From: Xanthomonas translucens pv. cerealis
GTDB lineage: Bacteria > Pseudomonadota > Gammaproteobacteria > Xanthomonadales > Xanthomonadaceae
Direction of reading: 5' to 3'
Assembly (NCBI RefSeq): GCF_006838285.1
Contig: NZ_CP038228.1
Coordinates: forward strand, 3,410,001 to 3,474,000
Length of the DNA stretch: 64,000 nt
The position numbers were made by a program, and so were the translations under genes. The notes beneath the pieces are model-generated. The model did not search any database, was not told where the DNA came from, and was given only the letters and a program-made list of their open reading frames with translations. Every line of letters begins with the position of its first letter. Position 1 is the first letter of the stretch. Of the stretch, positions 1-8,575 are shown one piece after another.

Positions 1-1259
1 CGAGAGAAGTATCCGCAAAGAAAATCGTATTTGAACGCCTGCTTCGCCAAGGAGGGGGGTTGTGGCCGCAACTTTAAACTAAATCGAATGGATCCATGAA
101 GAAAATCATTTAATGACGTAAGACTTCCACCCTCCGAAGCATCTTGCTCCCTAGCCAGACTATATTCGGAATGAGTGTAAGCCAAGCCAGTTGACAGCCC
201 TCTATTGCCACTCTCTGAGATCAGCTGGAGATTGCCTACAATGTAGTTCAAGCGCTTTAAATAGAGCTCAAAGTTACCTGTTTTTGCATATGCCCTGGAT
301 GAAATAAAGATCCGCGATTTGATCTTTTTAATCTTCTGATTTGAGAGAAGTACTTTTACCACATTAGCGCCAGAGATCGCGTTTCTGCTATTAAATTGAA
401 ATGAGTAGCCGAGATACTCCATAAAGCAAGTTTCCAGCTTGCACTCACATCTCTTAATGCACGGACAGAAGACCCCATGATTACAGCCAGCGGAACAGTC
501 GCAGGCGACTGTAATGTGATTTGTCTTCGACACATTCAACTTTAGGCGAGACGTCCTAACAACACTCCGAACTTTCGCAAACAGGTCAGACCGAATCTCG
601 CTCGAGATCACTACAATGTCGTCTACATAGCGAGCTACTAAATATACACCGGGGAGAGATCTAATCTCTCTCTCCAAGTCGGACAAGTAAATCTCTGCCA
701 GAGTACTACTGATCGCGAGCCCTCGCGGCAGTCCTTTTCGGCTCTCGTATCCAGCTTGAGCCTCTAGCGTTAAAAACAGCCGAGAAAGTAACGAGACCGT
801 CTGAAATGAGACAACCCCGTCAGCCACTAGGCGTCTTAGCATGACTGACTTTGGGATGCTTTCAAAGCAAGACTTGATGTCCACCCTGAGAATTGACTTC
901 TGTGTACTCTCTTGAATAGCCTGTCGTATAGTGCTTACCAAGGCAGATCTATTTGGGTTCTTTATACCGTAGGCCCTTCGAATGTTCTCATTGATGCGCC
1001 TAAGCACTAGAACCTCGTTCAGACTCTTGGTCGAAGCTATTTGCCGAAACTTCCGCCCTTTCTTAACTTTTGCAACCTTAACCCGATCGAATGAGAATTT
1101 CTCATCTGAGAGATTGCGCTCAAGCTCGGCGAGAAAGACCTCCCAATCCGCTCTGGTTCTAGGGACCTTTCCCTCGTCCGCACTTAGTCCGAACTGCCTA
1201 CGATGTCGCCGCATCCATCCCAGATTTTTTGCGGTGAACTCCTGCGTGGGTGCGGTCAT
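1..1259 (-). CDS. Reverse transcriptase, defence-type candidate (3' end outside window)
   Basis: The reading frame is open from an ATG at 1259 to the window edge (419 codons seen, no stop). A strong GGAG Shine-Dalgarno sits 8 bases before the ATG. Visible RT palm motifs: motif A around Asp127 (RVDIKSCFESI), motif B at 176-192 (GLPRGLAISSTLAEIYL), motif C YVDD at 211-214 with catalytic Asp213/Asp214, and a motif E-like EYLGYSF at 281-287. Between motifs C and E, residues 253-278 hold eight cysteines and a histidine, a possible zinc-binding insertion. The segment has much lower GC than its neighbours, which suggests acquisition. Only 38 bp separate it from the aceE terminator, so there is no room for a retron msr-msd RNA upstream. 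It does not look like a group II intron maturase: no intron RNA flank is visible. A DRT/UG-type antiviral RT (perhaps Drt3a-like) is my inference; the RT call itself is firm. Confidence 0.9.
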   Translation of the reverse strand, partial: MTAPTQEFTAKNLGWMRRHRRQFGLSADEGKVPRTRADWEVFLAELERNLSDEKFSFDRVKVAKVKKGRKFRQIASTKSLNEVLVLRRINENIRRAYGIKNPNRSALVSTIRQAIQESTQKSILRVDIKSCFESIPKSVMLRRLVADGVVSFQTVSLLSRLFLTLEAQAGYESRKGLPRGLAISSTLAEIYLSDLEREIRSLPGVYLVARYVDDIVVISSEIRSDLFAKVRSVVRTSRLKLNVSKTNHITVACDCSAGCNHGVFCPCIKRCECKLETCFMEYLGYSFQFNSRNAISGANVVKVLLSNQKIKKIKSRIFISSRAYAKTGNFELYLKRLNYIVGNLQLISESGNRGLSTGLAYTHSEYSLAREQDASEGGSLTSLNDFLHGSIRFSLKLRPQPPSLAKQAFKYDFLCGYFS

Positions 1260-1297
1260 ATCGTCGCTCCTTCGATTTATCCATTCCCTATTCTGAT

Positions 1298-1330
1298 AAA
1301 AAAATAAGGGCGGCACTAGGGCCGCCCTTA
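1298..1330 (-). terminator. Rho-independent terminator of aceE
   Basis: A perfect 10-bp stem (TAAGGGCGGC with GCCGCCCTTA) with a 6-base loop is followed on the minus strand by seven T residues. It lies 22 bases after the aceE stop and 38 bases before the start of the reverse transcriptase gene. Confidence 0.93.
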
Positions 1331-1352
1331 CCTTCGCTAATTTTAGACAGGC

Positions 1353-4043
1353 TCAAACCCCAACCGGATTAGCCTTCTCCGCATCAATCTTGTACTGCTT
1401 GATCGCCCGAGCCACATCCTTCCCGGTCATCTTGCCATCCTTCGCCAGCGCCGCAATCGCGGCATGCGCGATGTAGTACCGGTCCACTTCGAAGAAGCGG
1501 CGCAGGTTCGCACGCGTATCCGAGCGGCCGAAGCCATCGGTACCCAGCACGGTGTAATGCGTCGGCACAAACGCGCGGATCTGGTCAGCAAAGGCCCGCA
1601 CATAGTCCGTTGCCGCAATCACCGGGCCCTGGCGGCCTTCCAGCAGCTGGGTGACGTACGGTTTGCGCTGCTCGCCTTCCGGATGCAGGCGGTTCCAGCG
1701 CTCGGCGTCGAAGCCGTCGCGGCGCAGTTCGTTGAAGCTGGGGCAGGACCAGATGTCGGCGGTGACGCCGAAGTCCTTGTCCAGCAGCTCCGCCGCGGCG
1801 ATGGCTTCGCGCAGGATGGTGCCCGAGCCGAGCAGCTGCACGCGCAGTTCGCCCTTCTTGGGCTTGCCGGCGTCGGTCAGCAGGTACATGCCCTTGATGA
1901 TGCCTTCTTCTGCACCGGCCGGCATTTCCGGGTGGGTGTAGTTTTCGTTCATCAGGGTGATGTAGTAGTACTCGTCCACCTGCTCTTGCATCATCCGCTT
2001 CATGCCGTACTGCATGACCACGGTGACCTCGAAGCCGAAGGTGGGGTCGTAGCTGCGCACGTTGGGGATGGAGCCGGCGATGACCTGGCTGAAGCCGTCT
2101 TCGTGCTGCAGGCCTTCACCATTCAACGTGGTGCGGCCGGCGGTGCCACCGAGCAGGAAGCCGCGGGTGCGCATGTCCGCGGCCTGCCAGGCGATGTCGC
2201 CCACGCGCTGGAAGCCGAACATGGAGTAGTAGATGTAGAACGGCAGCATCGGCACGTTGCTGACCGAGTAGCTGGTGCCGGCGGCCAGCCACGAGGAGAT
2301 GGCGCCGGGCTCGCTGATGCCCTGCTGCAGCACCTGGCCGGACTGGTCCTCGCGGTAGAACATCAGCTGGTCCGCGTCCACCGGCTTGTACTTCTGGCCG
2401 AACGGGGCGTAGATGCCGATCTGGCGGAACATGCCTTCCATGCCGAAGGTGCGCGCTTCGTCGGCCACGATGGGCACGATGCGCGGGCCCAGGTCCTTGT
2501 CGCGCAGGGCGATGTTGAGGCTCTGCACGAAGGCCATGGTGGTGGAGTAGCTGCGCTCGCCGCTGGACTTGAGCAGGCGGTCGTACTTGTCCAGGCCGGG
2601 CACGGTGAACGATTGGTCGGCCTTGCGGCGGCGCTGCGGCAGGTGGCCGCCGAGCGCGGCGCGGCGTTCCTGAAGGTACTGCACTTCCGGCGAGTCCGGG
2701 CCGGGGTGGTAGAACGGCACCTGTTCGGCGTCGGCCAGTTGCTTGTCGCTGAGCGGGATGTTGAAGCGGTCGCGGAACGCGCGCACGGCGTCGTCGTCCA
2801 GCTTCTTGGTCTGGTGGGTGGGGTTGAGCGATTCGCCCGAGGAGCCCATGCCGTAGCCCTTGACGGTCTTGGCCAGGATCACGGTGGGCATGCCGGTGGT
2901 GTTCACCGCCTGGTGGTAGGCGGCGTAGACCTTGTGCGGGTCGTGGCCGCCGCGGTTCAGGCGCCAGATGTCGTCGTCGGACAGGCCGGCAACCATGGCC
3001 GCGGTTTCCGGGTATTTGCCGAAGAAGTTGGCGCGGGTGTAGGCGCCGCCGAAGGCCTTGCAGTTCTGGTATTCGCCGTCGACGGTTTCCATCATCAGCT
3101 TGCGCAGCACGCCGTCGGTGTCGCGCGCCAGCAGCGCGTCCCAGTAGCCGCCCCACAGCAGCTTGATGACGTTCCAGCCGCCGCCGCGGAACACGCCTTC
3201 CAGTTCCTGGATGATCTTGCCGTTGCCGCGCACCGGGCCGTCCAGGCGCTGCAGGTTGCAGTTCACCACGAAGATCAGGTTATCCAGGCCTTCGCGGCCG
3301 GCCAGGGCGATGGCACCCAGGGTTTCCGGCTCGTCGCTCTCGCCGTCTCCGATGAAGCACCACACCTTGCGGTCGGACTTCTGGATCAGGCCGCGGTGCT
3401 CCAGGTATTTCATGAACTGCGCCTGGTAGATGGCGCTGAGCGGGCCCAGGCCCATCGACACGGTGGGGGTCTGCCAGAAGTCCGGCATCAGCCACGGGTG
3501 CGGGTAGGAGGAGATGCCCTGGCCGTCCACTTCCATGCGGAAGTGGTCGAGCTGGGTCTCGTTGATGCGGCCTTCGAGGAAGGCGCGGGCGTAGATGCCC
3601 GGGGCGCTGTGGCCCTGGATGTAGAGCAGGTCGCCGGGGTGCTTGTCGGACGGGGCGCGCCAGAAATGGTTGAAGCCCACGTCGTACAGGGTGGCGGCCG
3701 AGGCGAAGGAGGCGATGTGGCCGCCCAGGTCGCCGGGCTTGCGGTTGGCGCGGACCACGGTGGCCATGGCGTTCCAGCGGATGATCGAGCGGATCTTCCA
3801 CTCGATGGCCGCATCGCCCGGGCTCTTGGCCTCGTTGGCGGGCGCGATGGTGTTGACGTACTCGGTGGTCGGCGAGAACGGCAGGTAGGCGCCGGAGCGG
3901 CGGGTCAGTTCGACCATGTCCTCCAGCAGCTGATGCGCGCGCTCGGGGCCTGCGACATCGATGACGGCCTTGAGCGATTCGATCCACTCCTGGGTCTCAG
4001 TGGGGTTCGGATCGTTCTGCAGCACCTCGTTCAACCAGTTCAT
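1353..4043 (-). CDS. aceE: Pyruvate dehydrogenase E1 component, homodimeric type
   Basis: Thiamine-diphosphate-dependent E1 subunit that decarboxylates pyruvate and acetylates the lipoyl groups of E2 in the cytosolic pyruvate dehydrogenase complex. The protein has 896 residues, close to the 887 of E. coli AceE, and is conserved throughout. The ThDP motif runs from GDG (232-234) to NCN (261-263), with the family stretch NCNLQRLDGP. I use the ATG at 4043 (MNWLNEVLQN) rather than the longer frame opening at 4112: a GGGAG ribosome-binding site precedes 4043 and the family begins there. The gene stands alone, divergent from the sensor phosphatase, and no aceF or lpd is adjacent. A strong terminator follows. 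Confidence 0.97.
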   Translation of the reverse strand: MNWLNEVLQNDPNPTETQEWIESLKAVIDVAGPERAHQLLEDMVELTRRSGAYLPFSPTTEYVNTIAPANEAKSPGDAAIEWKIRSIIRWNAMATVVRANRKPGDLGGHIASFASAATLYDVGFNHFWRAPSDKHPGDLLYIQGHSAPGIYARAFLEGRINETQLDHFRMEVDGQGISSYPHPWLMPDFWQTPTVSMGLGPLSAIYQAQFMKYLEHRGLIQKSDRKVWCFIGDGESDEPETLGAIALAGREGLDNLIFVVNCNLQRLDGPVRGNGKIIQELEGVFRGGGWNVIKLLWGGYWDALLARDTDGVLRKLMMETVDGEYQNCKAFGGAYTRANFFGKYPETAAMVAGLSDDDIWRLNRGGHDPHKVYAAYHQAVNTTGMPTVILAKTVKGYGMGSSGESLNPTHQTKKLDDDAVRAFRDRFNIPLSDKQLADAEQVPFYHPGPDSPEVQYLQERRAALGGHLPQRRRKADQSFTVPGLDKYDRLLKSSGERSYSTTMAFVQSLNIALRDKDLGPRIVPIVADEARTFGMEGMFRQIGIYAPFGQKYKPVDADQLMFYREDQSGQVLQQGISEPGAISSWLAAGTSYSVSNVPMLPFYIYYSMFGFQRVGDIAWQAADMRTRGFLLGGTAGRTTLNGEGLQHEDGFSQVIAGSIPNVRSYDPTFGFEVTVVMQYGMKRMMQEQVDEYYYITLMNENYTHPEMPAGAEEGIIKGMYLLTDAGKPKKGELRVQLLGSGTILREAIAAAELLDKDFGVTADIWSCPSFNELRRDGFDAERWNRLHPEGEQRKPYVTQLLEGRQGPVIAATDYVRAFADQIRAFVPTHYTVLGTDGFGRSDTRANLRRFFEVDRYYIAHAAIAALAKDGKMTGKDVARAIKQYKIDAEKANPVGV

Positions 4044-4260
4044 AGCGCTCCCGTAGGTCGCACGCACGCGCGCGATTGCTTGTGTCTTTCGAAGCCTCCA
4101 AGTGTAGCGCAACCGCCCCCGCCGGACCTCGTACGCCAGCGTATGGAGCTGGCTGTCATAGTGGCCCGGGAGCGCGCGCCCCGGATGCGCGGCGGGGCGC
4201 GGCTGCGCTTATGATCGGGGCCGACTCCCGCGGAGCGCCGCCATCGCCGCCCTATCGTCA

Positions 4261-6219
4261 GTGCAGGACGCTTCAGTGGTGGCCTGGCGGCACAGCCTGC
4301 GCACGCGGCTGGTGCTGTGGGGCAGCCTGATCCAGGTGGCGCTGGTGGCCGGCCTGGCGCTGCTGTTCTACCTGGGCGCGCGCCAGGTGGTGCTGCGCAA
4401 TGCGCGCGAGGAGGTGGCCGGGCTGGCCCAGCAGACCGCGCGCAGCCTGGATGCGACGCTGGGCTCGGTGCAGGTGAGCGGGCGCACGCTGGCCGCCGGC
4501 GCGTCCGCGGTCGGGCGCCAGCCGTTCAACCTGCGCAGCCTGCTGCACGCCACGCTGGAGGGCGACCCGGACATCGCCGGGGCGCTGCTGGTGATCGAGC
4601 CGGGCGCGCTGAAGGGCGACGACCGCGGCTTCGCCTGGCACCTACGGCGGGCCAACGGCGCCGTGACCGAGCAGCCGGCCGATGCGCTGGGCGACGACTA
4701 CCGCACCATGCCCGGTTACCAACGCACGCTGGCGGCGCCGGCGCCGTGGTGGTCCGAGCCGTACAGCGACGCCTCCACCGGCGGCGATTACCTCACCACC
4801 TACAACCTGCCGCTGCGCCTGCCCGGCGACGGCGCGCAGGCGCGCGCGATCGGCATGGTCAGCGTGGACGTGCCGGTGAAGCGGCTGCAGGCGATCGTCG
4901 CCGAGCTGCCGGCCAACGCCGGGCTGCAGCCGATGCTGCTGTCGCCGGACGGGCTGTTCGTGCTGCACCCGGATCCGGCACTGCGCTTGCGCCGCACCCT
5001 GGAAACGCACGTGGCGCGCGCGCGGCCGGACCTGTCGCCGCTGGCCGCGGCGGTGGTCACGCACATGCCGGTGCGCTTTGCCCACACCGCACCGGACGGC
5101 GAGCGCTACCTGACCCAGAGCGCGGCGGTCGGCGACACCGGCTGGACCTTCGCGCTGAGCGTGTCCGAACGCTACATCGTGGCCGGGCTCAACCGCATCG
5201 CGCTGTGGGTGGGGCTGGGCGGCGGCACTGCGCTGCTGCTGTGGTTGGGGCTGCTGCATCGCTACACCGCGCGGCTGGCGCGGCCGATCGAGGACCTGAC
5301 CAACTCGGCCGGGCATTTCAGCCAGGGCGAGTTCGACTATCCGCTGCGGCATGTGGAGCGGCAGGATGAGGTGGGGGTGATGGCGCGCGCCTTCGACCGC
5401 GCGCGCGGCTCGATCAAGCTGCAGTTGGAGGAGATCGCCACGCTGGCGCAGGCGCGGCAGCGGATGCAGAGCGAGCTGTCGATCGCGCGCGACATCCAGC
5501 AGGCGATGCTGCCCGGCGGGCGCACCTTCGACAGCGCGCACAAGCATCTGGAAACCTACGCGCTGCTGGAACCGGCGACGATGGTCGGCGGCGATTTCTA
5601 CCAGTTCTTCGAGACCGAGCCGGGGCTGCTGTGGTTCGTGGTCGGCGACGTGTCCGACAAGGGCGTGCCGGCGGCGCTGTTCATGGCGCGGGCGATGACC
5701 GTGCTGGAGGTGGCCGCACGCCGCCACACCCGGCCGGACGCGATCCTGATCGCGGCCTCGCAGCGCATGGTCGAGGGCAACGACACCTGCATGTTCGCCA
5801 CCGTGCTGTGCGGCCTGATCGACGTGCACAGCGGCGACTACTGGCTGTCCAGCGCCGGCCACGAGCCGCCGGTGCTGCTCGGCGCCGACGGCCACGCGCA
5901 GTTGCTGGCGGTGGAATCGGGGCCGCCGCTGGGGATCGAGCCGCAGACGCGCTACCCCGTGGTGCGCGGGCGCCTGGCCGCCGGCGCCACGCTGCTGAGT
6001 TATACCGACGGCATCACCGAGGCGATGGACGCGCACGCGCAGGCCTACGGCCCCGAGCGGCTGCTGGCCGCGCTGGAGGCCGGCATCGACGCCCAGGCGC
6101 AGTGCGCGCGGGTGCTGGCCGAGGTCCATGCGTTCACTGCGGCCGCAGCGCAGTCCGACGACATTACCTTGCTGGCGATCCGGTTGCGCCAGGATCCGAC
6201 GCGGGAAGGAGCACCATGA
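4261..6219 (+). CDS. Membrane sensor serine phosphatase (dCache-like, HAMP, SpoIIE/RsbU PP2C)
   Basis: Probable phosphatase of a partner-switching pathway, expected to dephosphorylate the STAS antagonist two genes downstream. Order of parts: transmembrane helix about 18-40, a periplasmic dCache-like sensor about 41-315, a second helix about 315-335, a HAMP linker about 336-390, then the PP2C domain with its metal-binding motifs VGGDF (about 442) and GDVSDKG (about 461). The start is uncertain: GTG at 4261 gives 652 residues, but GTG codons at 4276 and 4279 are also possible. Its stop overlaps the next ATG (ATGA at 6216), so translation is probably coupled. The input signal cannot be read from the sequence. 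Confidence 0.88.
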   Translation: MQDASVVAWRHSLRTRLVLWGSLIQVALVAGLALLFYLGARQVVLRNAREEVAGLAQQTARSLDATLGSVQVSGRTLAAGASAVGRQPFNLRSLLHATLEGDPDIAGALLVIEPGALKGDDRGFAWHLRRANGAVTEQPADALGDDYRTMPGYQRTLAAPAPWWSEPYSDASTGGDYLTTYNLPLRLPGDGAQARAIGMVSVDVPVKRLQAIVAELPANAGLQPMLLSPDGLFVLHPDPALRLRRTLETHVARARPDLSPLAAAVVTHMPVRFAHTAPDGERYLTQSAAVGDTGWTFALSVSERYIVAGLNRIALWVGLGGGTALLLWLGLLHRYTARLARPIEDLTNSAGHFSQGEFDYPLRHVERQDEVGVMARAFDRARGSIKLQLEEIATLAQARQRMQSELSIARDIQQAMLPGGRTFDSAHKHLETYALLEPATMVGGDFYQFFETEPGLLWFVVGDVSDKGVPAALFMARAMTVLEVAARRHTRPDAILIAASQRMVEGNDTCMFATVLCGLIDVHSGDYWLSSAGHEPPVLLGADGHAQLLAVESGPPLGIEPQTRYPVVRGRLAAGATLLSYTDGITEAMDAHAQAYGPERLLAALEAGIDAQAQCARVLAEVHAFTAAAAQSDDITLLAIRLRQDPTREGAP

Positions 6220-6656
6220 AACTGCGGCTGCAGATGGTGCCGGCACTGGACACGCTGGCGCAGCTGAGCGACACGCTGGAGGCCGCGCTGCTGCGCCACG
6301 GCGTGGTCCTGGATCACGTGAACCGGGCGCGGCTGATCGTGGAGGAACTGGCCTGCAACACGCTTGAGCACGGCCACCTGAGCAGCGAACAGCCGCCGGT
6401 GGAAGTGCTGTTGCAGGTGGACAGCGGCGCGCTGGTGCTGGAATTCCACGACAGCGGCCCGGCCTTCGACCTGCGCGCGGCGCCGGCGCCGGATCTGGAC
6501 GCGGACATCGCGCAGCGCCCGATCGGCGGCCTCGGCCTGCACCTGGTGCGGCAGTTCGCCGACCACATCGATTACCGTCACGATGCCGGCCGCAACGTCG
6601 TGCGCATTACCCTGCTGCATCCCTTCGACCCCATCCCCCAGGAGTTCACCGCATGA
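6216..6656 (+). CDS. Anti-sigma-type serine kinase (RsbW/SpoIIAB-like HATPase)
   Basis: A 146-residue GHKL ATPase of the anti-sigma-factor kinase type. Visible ATP-site motifs are the N box EELACNTLEHG (about 45-55), a G1-like box with DSGPAFD, and a G2-like box GGLGLHLV. Kinases of this family phosphorylate a STAS antagonist and sequester a partner protein; here the partner is not encoded next door. The gene overlaps both neighbours by four bases (ATGA at each junction), which strongly supports one translationally coupled operon. RsbW-like is the closest description; no orthology with the Bacillus protein is claimed. Confidence 0.87.
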   Translation: MKLRLQMVPALDTLAQLSDTLEAALLRHGVVLDHVNRARLIVEELACNTLEHGHLSSEQPPVEVLLQVDSGALVLEFHDSGPAFDLRAAPAPDLDADIAQRPIGGLGLHLVRQFADHIDYRHDAGRNVVRITLLHPFDPIPQEFTA

Positions 6657-7039
6657 GCACGTTGAGCCTGCAGATCGACCCCACGCAGGACCGGCGCCAG
6701 CGCATCACCCTCAGCGGGCGCCTGGACACGCATACCTACCAGGCCCTGGACGAGGCGCTGGGGCCGTTGCTGGCCACGCAGATCACCACCCTGGTGCTGG
6801 ACCTGTCGAACCTGGACTACATCAGCAGCGCCGGCATCCGCTCGATCTTCAAGGCGCGCAAGGTGCTGGCTACGCGCGAGGGCCGGGTGCTGGTGGTCAA
6901 CCCGCAGCCGCAGATCCGCAAGGTGTTCGACGTGGTCAAGGCGGTGCCGTTGAACGAGATCTTCACCTCGGTGCAGGAACTGGACGACTACCTGGACGAG
7001 ATGCAGCGGCGGGTGCTGGAGGACGGCGACGGCGGCTGA
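6653..7039 (+). CDS. STAS-domain anti-sigma factor antagonist
   Basis: A 128-residue single STAS domain. The signature LDLSNLDYISSAGIRSI contains the serine pair normally phosphorylated by the cognate kinase (SSAG). In the expected switch the unphosphorylated form binds the kinase at 6216-6656 and frees its partner, and the phosphatase at 4261-6219 reactivates it. It is the last gene of the operon, overlapping the kinase stop. There is no sigma factor in the visible neighbourhood, so the output could be an unlinked sigma factor or some other protein. Confidence 0.9.
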   Translation: MSTLSLQIDPTQDRRQRITLSGRLDTHTYQALDEALGPLLATQITTLVLDLSNLDYISSAGIRSIFKARKVLATREGRVLVVNPQPQIRKVFDVVKAVPLNEIFTSVQELDDYLDEMQRRVLEDGDGG

Positions 7040-7219
7040 CAGCTGCTGGAAGACGCACTGCACGATTTCCAAGCGCCGGACGGCGACGCGTTTACTGAGA
7101 TCGCCTGCGAATCGGCGCGCGCGGATGATGCGCAAGTTTGACTAGAGCCGCCAAGGGGCCAAGTGCCATCGCAACTCCACACCGGCGCACAGATGCGGGC
7201 CGTAGACACACCATATATC

Positions 7220-7235
7220 TGTGATTTTCATCACA
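7220..7235. promoter_or_regulatory. Clp/CRP-type operator upstream of the RiPP locus
   Basis: The sequence TGTGA-TTTTCA-TCACA is a perfect match to the CRP consensus, which the Xanthomonas regulator Clp also recognises. Its centre at 7227.5 lies about 41.5 bases before a start site near 7269 implied by a TATAGA -10 candidate at 7257-7262. That is class II activator geometry. The operator match is observed; the promoter and start site are inferred. Confidence 0.75.
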
Positions 7236-7302
7236 AAAATAGCATGATTTGTATTTTATAGATTTGCTCACCCCTCGACGGATCTCGACAGGCTGCTTGC
7301 AC

Positions 7303-7572
7303 ATGGATAAGGCATTTCACCAGATCGATCCCCGCGGCATCACCCTGAACCCGGACGGATCGCTCAACTTCGCCAACCATCGATTGCGCGCTGCGGCGAT
7401 CGCTTCAGCGACAGCCGGGGCCATCCGCCCCATGAGCGAAAATGCCGGAACGTGCACCAACTCCGGCACCTGCTCTTCCACGAATTACACCTGCAACAAC
7501 ACCGGCGACTGCTCCAAGGCGTCCAATGTCGGCGCTTGTAGAGCCGGCGGCCAGCCTTCGCCGAACGGTTGA
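7303..7572 (+). CDS. Cys-rich RiPP precursor peptide 1 (candidate)
   Basis: An 89-residue peptide with a polar N-terminal part and a small-residue, Cys-rich C-terminal part. The five cysteines all lie in the last 41 residues, spaced C-x5-C-x6-C-x5-C-x8-C. Two intervals, CTNSGTC and CNNTGDC, follow C-x-N-x3-C. The leader shares IDP, a Gly-containing turn, F, H and AAAI in order with the peptide at 8576-8833, so the two are paralogues. A radical SAM gene follows after nine bases. I infer a ribosomally made, post-translationally modified peptide; no known RiPP class is recognised. The ATG at 7303 is chosen because the homologous leader begins there; no strong ribosome-binding site is visible. 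Confidence 0.72.
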   Translation: MDKAFHQIDPRGITLNPDGSLNFANHRLRAAAIASATAGAIRPMSENAGTCTNSGTCSSTNYTCNNTGDCSKASNVGACRAGGQPSPNG

Positions 7573-7581
7573 GACAGCACG

Positions 7582-8565
7582 ATGCTGAGCGAATCCACCA
7601 TCGCCGAAGCGCTTTCTCCGCGCATCCTGTCCCTCATCCTGCTGCCGACCGAAAAATGCAATTTCCGCTGCACCTATTGCTATGAAGACTTTGCAATAGG
7701 ACGTATGCAACCGAGCGTGGTCCGCGGCATCAAGGCGTTGATCACTCATCGCGTCCCTCACCTGGATCGGCTCAACATCTCCTGGTTCGGGGGGGAACCA
7801 CTCCTGGCGCGTGATGTTGTCCTGGATATCGGTCAACACGCAAACGCAGTGTGCGCACAACACGGCGTTGCGTTCAGCGCCGGCTTTACCACCAATGGCT
7901 ACCTGCTCGAGCCGGCTCTGCTGCAGAGGTTTACTGAGCTGCAGCACCGCGAGTTCCAGATCACGCTGGACGGTGACGCGCAATGGCACGACAAGACACG
8001 GATCACCGCCAACAAAGGCGCCACGTTCGAGAAACTATGGTCGAACCTCATCGCCTACCGGTCGCTATCGGCAAATTTCGCTATCTCGCTGCGGCTGCAC
8101 CTGCATCAGGACAACATCGAATCTGTACGGCGCCTGTATTCCAGCCTGCATCGCGAGCTATTGAGCGACCCACGGTTTTCTGTTTACTTCCACAAGGTTT
8201 CCAATCTGAGCGCGGGCGGCACGATCGGGGAAAAGATATTGCCGCGCGACCGCTACCTTGAAGCGATCGCCTACATCACTTCGTGCGTCGATTGCTGCAA
8301 AAACGACGAACGCCCAATGTCGGAAGAGCATCTGGATGGATATATCTGCTATGCGGCAAAACCGAACTCGCTGATGATCCGTGCCAATGGCAAGATCGGC
8401 AAATGCACGGTTGCACTGAACGATGATCGCAACGACCTCGGACAACTCCACGCCGACGGCACCATCGACATCGAAAACGACAAGCTGCGTCGCTGGATGA
8501 GCGGATTTTCCGACCTATCCGAACGCACGCTCGGCTGTCCGCTTTCCACCTTGGCCAGCACGTGA
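7582..8565 (+). CDS. Radical SAM peptide maturase with SPASM/twitch-like C-terminus
   Basis: A 327-residue radical SAM enzyme. The cluster motif CNFRCTYC (about 30-37) is the canonical CxxxCxxC for the SAM-binding 4Fe-4S cluster, followed by a glycine-rich WFGGEP. The C-terminal third has C-x13-G-x4-C (ICYAAKPNS to GKC), exactly the opening of a SPASM or twitch domain, and later GCP near the end, plus an extra CVDCC. The domain is shorter than a full seven-cysteine SPASM, which fits a twitch type. Position between two Cys-rich peptides suggests it installs a thioether or other carbon-centred crosslink in them; that chemistry is inference. GC is lower than flanking core genes. Confidence 0.88.
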   Translation: MLSESTIAEALSPRILSLILLPTEKCNFRCTYCYEDFAIGRMQPSVVRGIKALITHRVPHLDRLNISWFGGEPLLARDVVLDIGQHANAVCAQHGVAFSAGFTTNGYLLEPALLQRFTELQHREFQITLDGDAQWHDKTRITANKGATFEKLWSNLIAYRSLSANFAISLRLHLHQDNIESVRRLYSSLHRELLSDPRFSVYFHKVSNLSAGGTIGEKILPRDRYLEAIAYITSCVDCCKNDERPMSEEHLDGYICYAAKPNSLMIRANGKIGKCTVALNDDRNDLGQLHADGTIDIENDKLRRWMSGFSDLSERTLGCPLSTLAST

Positions 8566-8575
8566 GATACGTCCC

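Noticed and set aside
1..1259. Retron or group II intron interpretation of the RT
   Set aside because: There is no space for an upstream msr-msd RNA, no intron RNA is seen, and the motifs around A and B are not retron-like. Final class still needs a tree.
982..1296. 104-residue plus-strand frame near the window start
   Set aside because: It is the antisense of the RT gene, Arg/Ser-rich and without family features.
1464..4214. 916-residue open frame opposite aceE
   Set aside because: It is Ala/Arg/His-rich with no family features and is a GC-driven shadow of the fully conserved aceE on the other strand.
7303..7572. Peptide 1 as an Xye-type triceptide precursor
   Set aside because: That class needs aromatic-x-Asn motifs; the core has one Tyr and no such motif.
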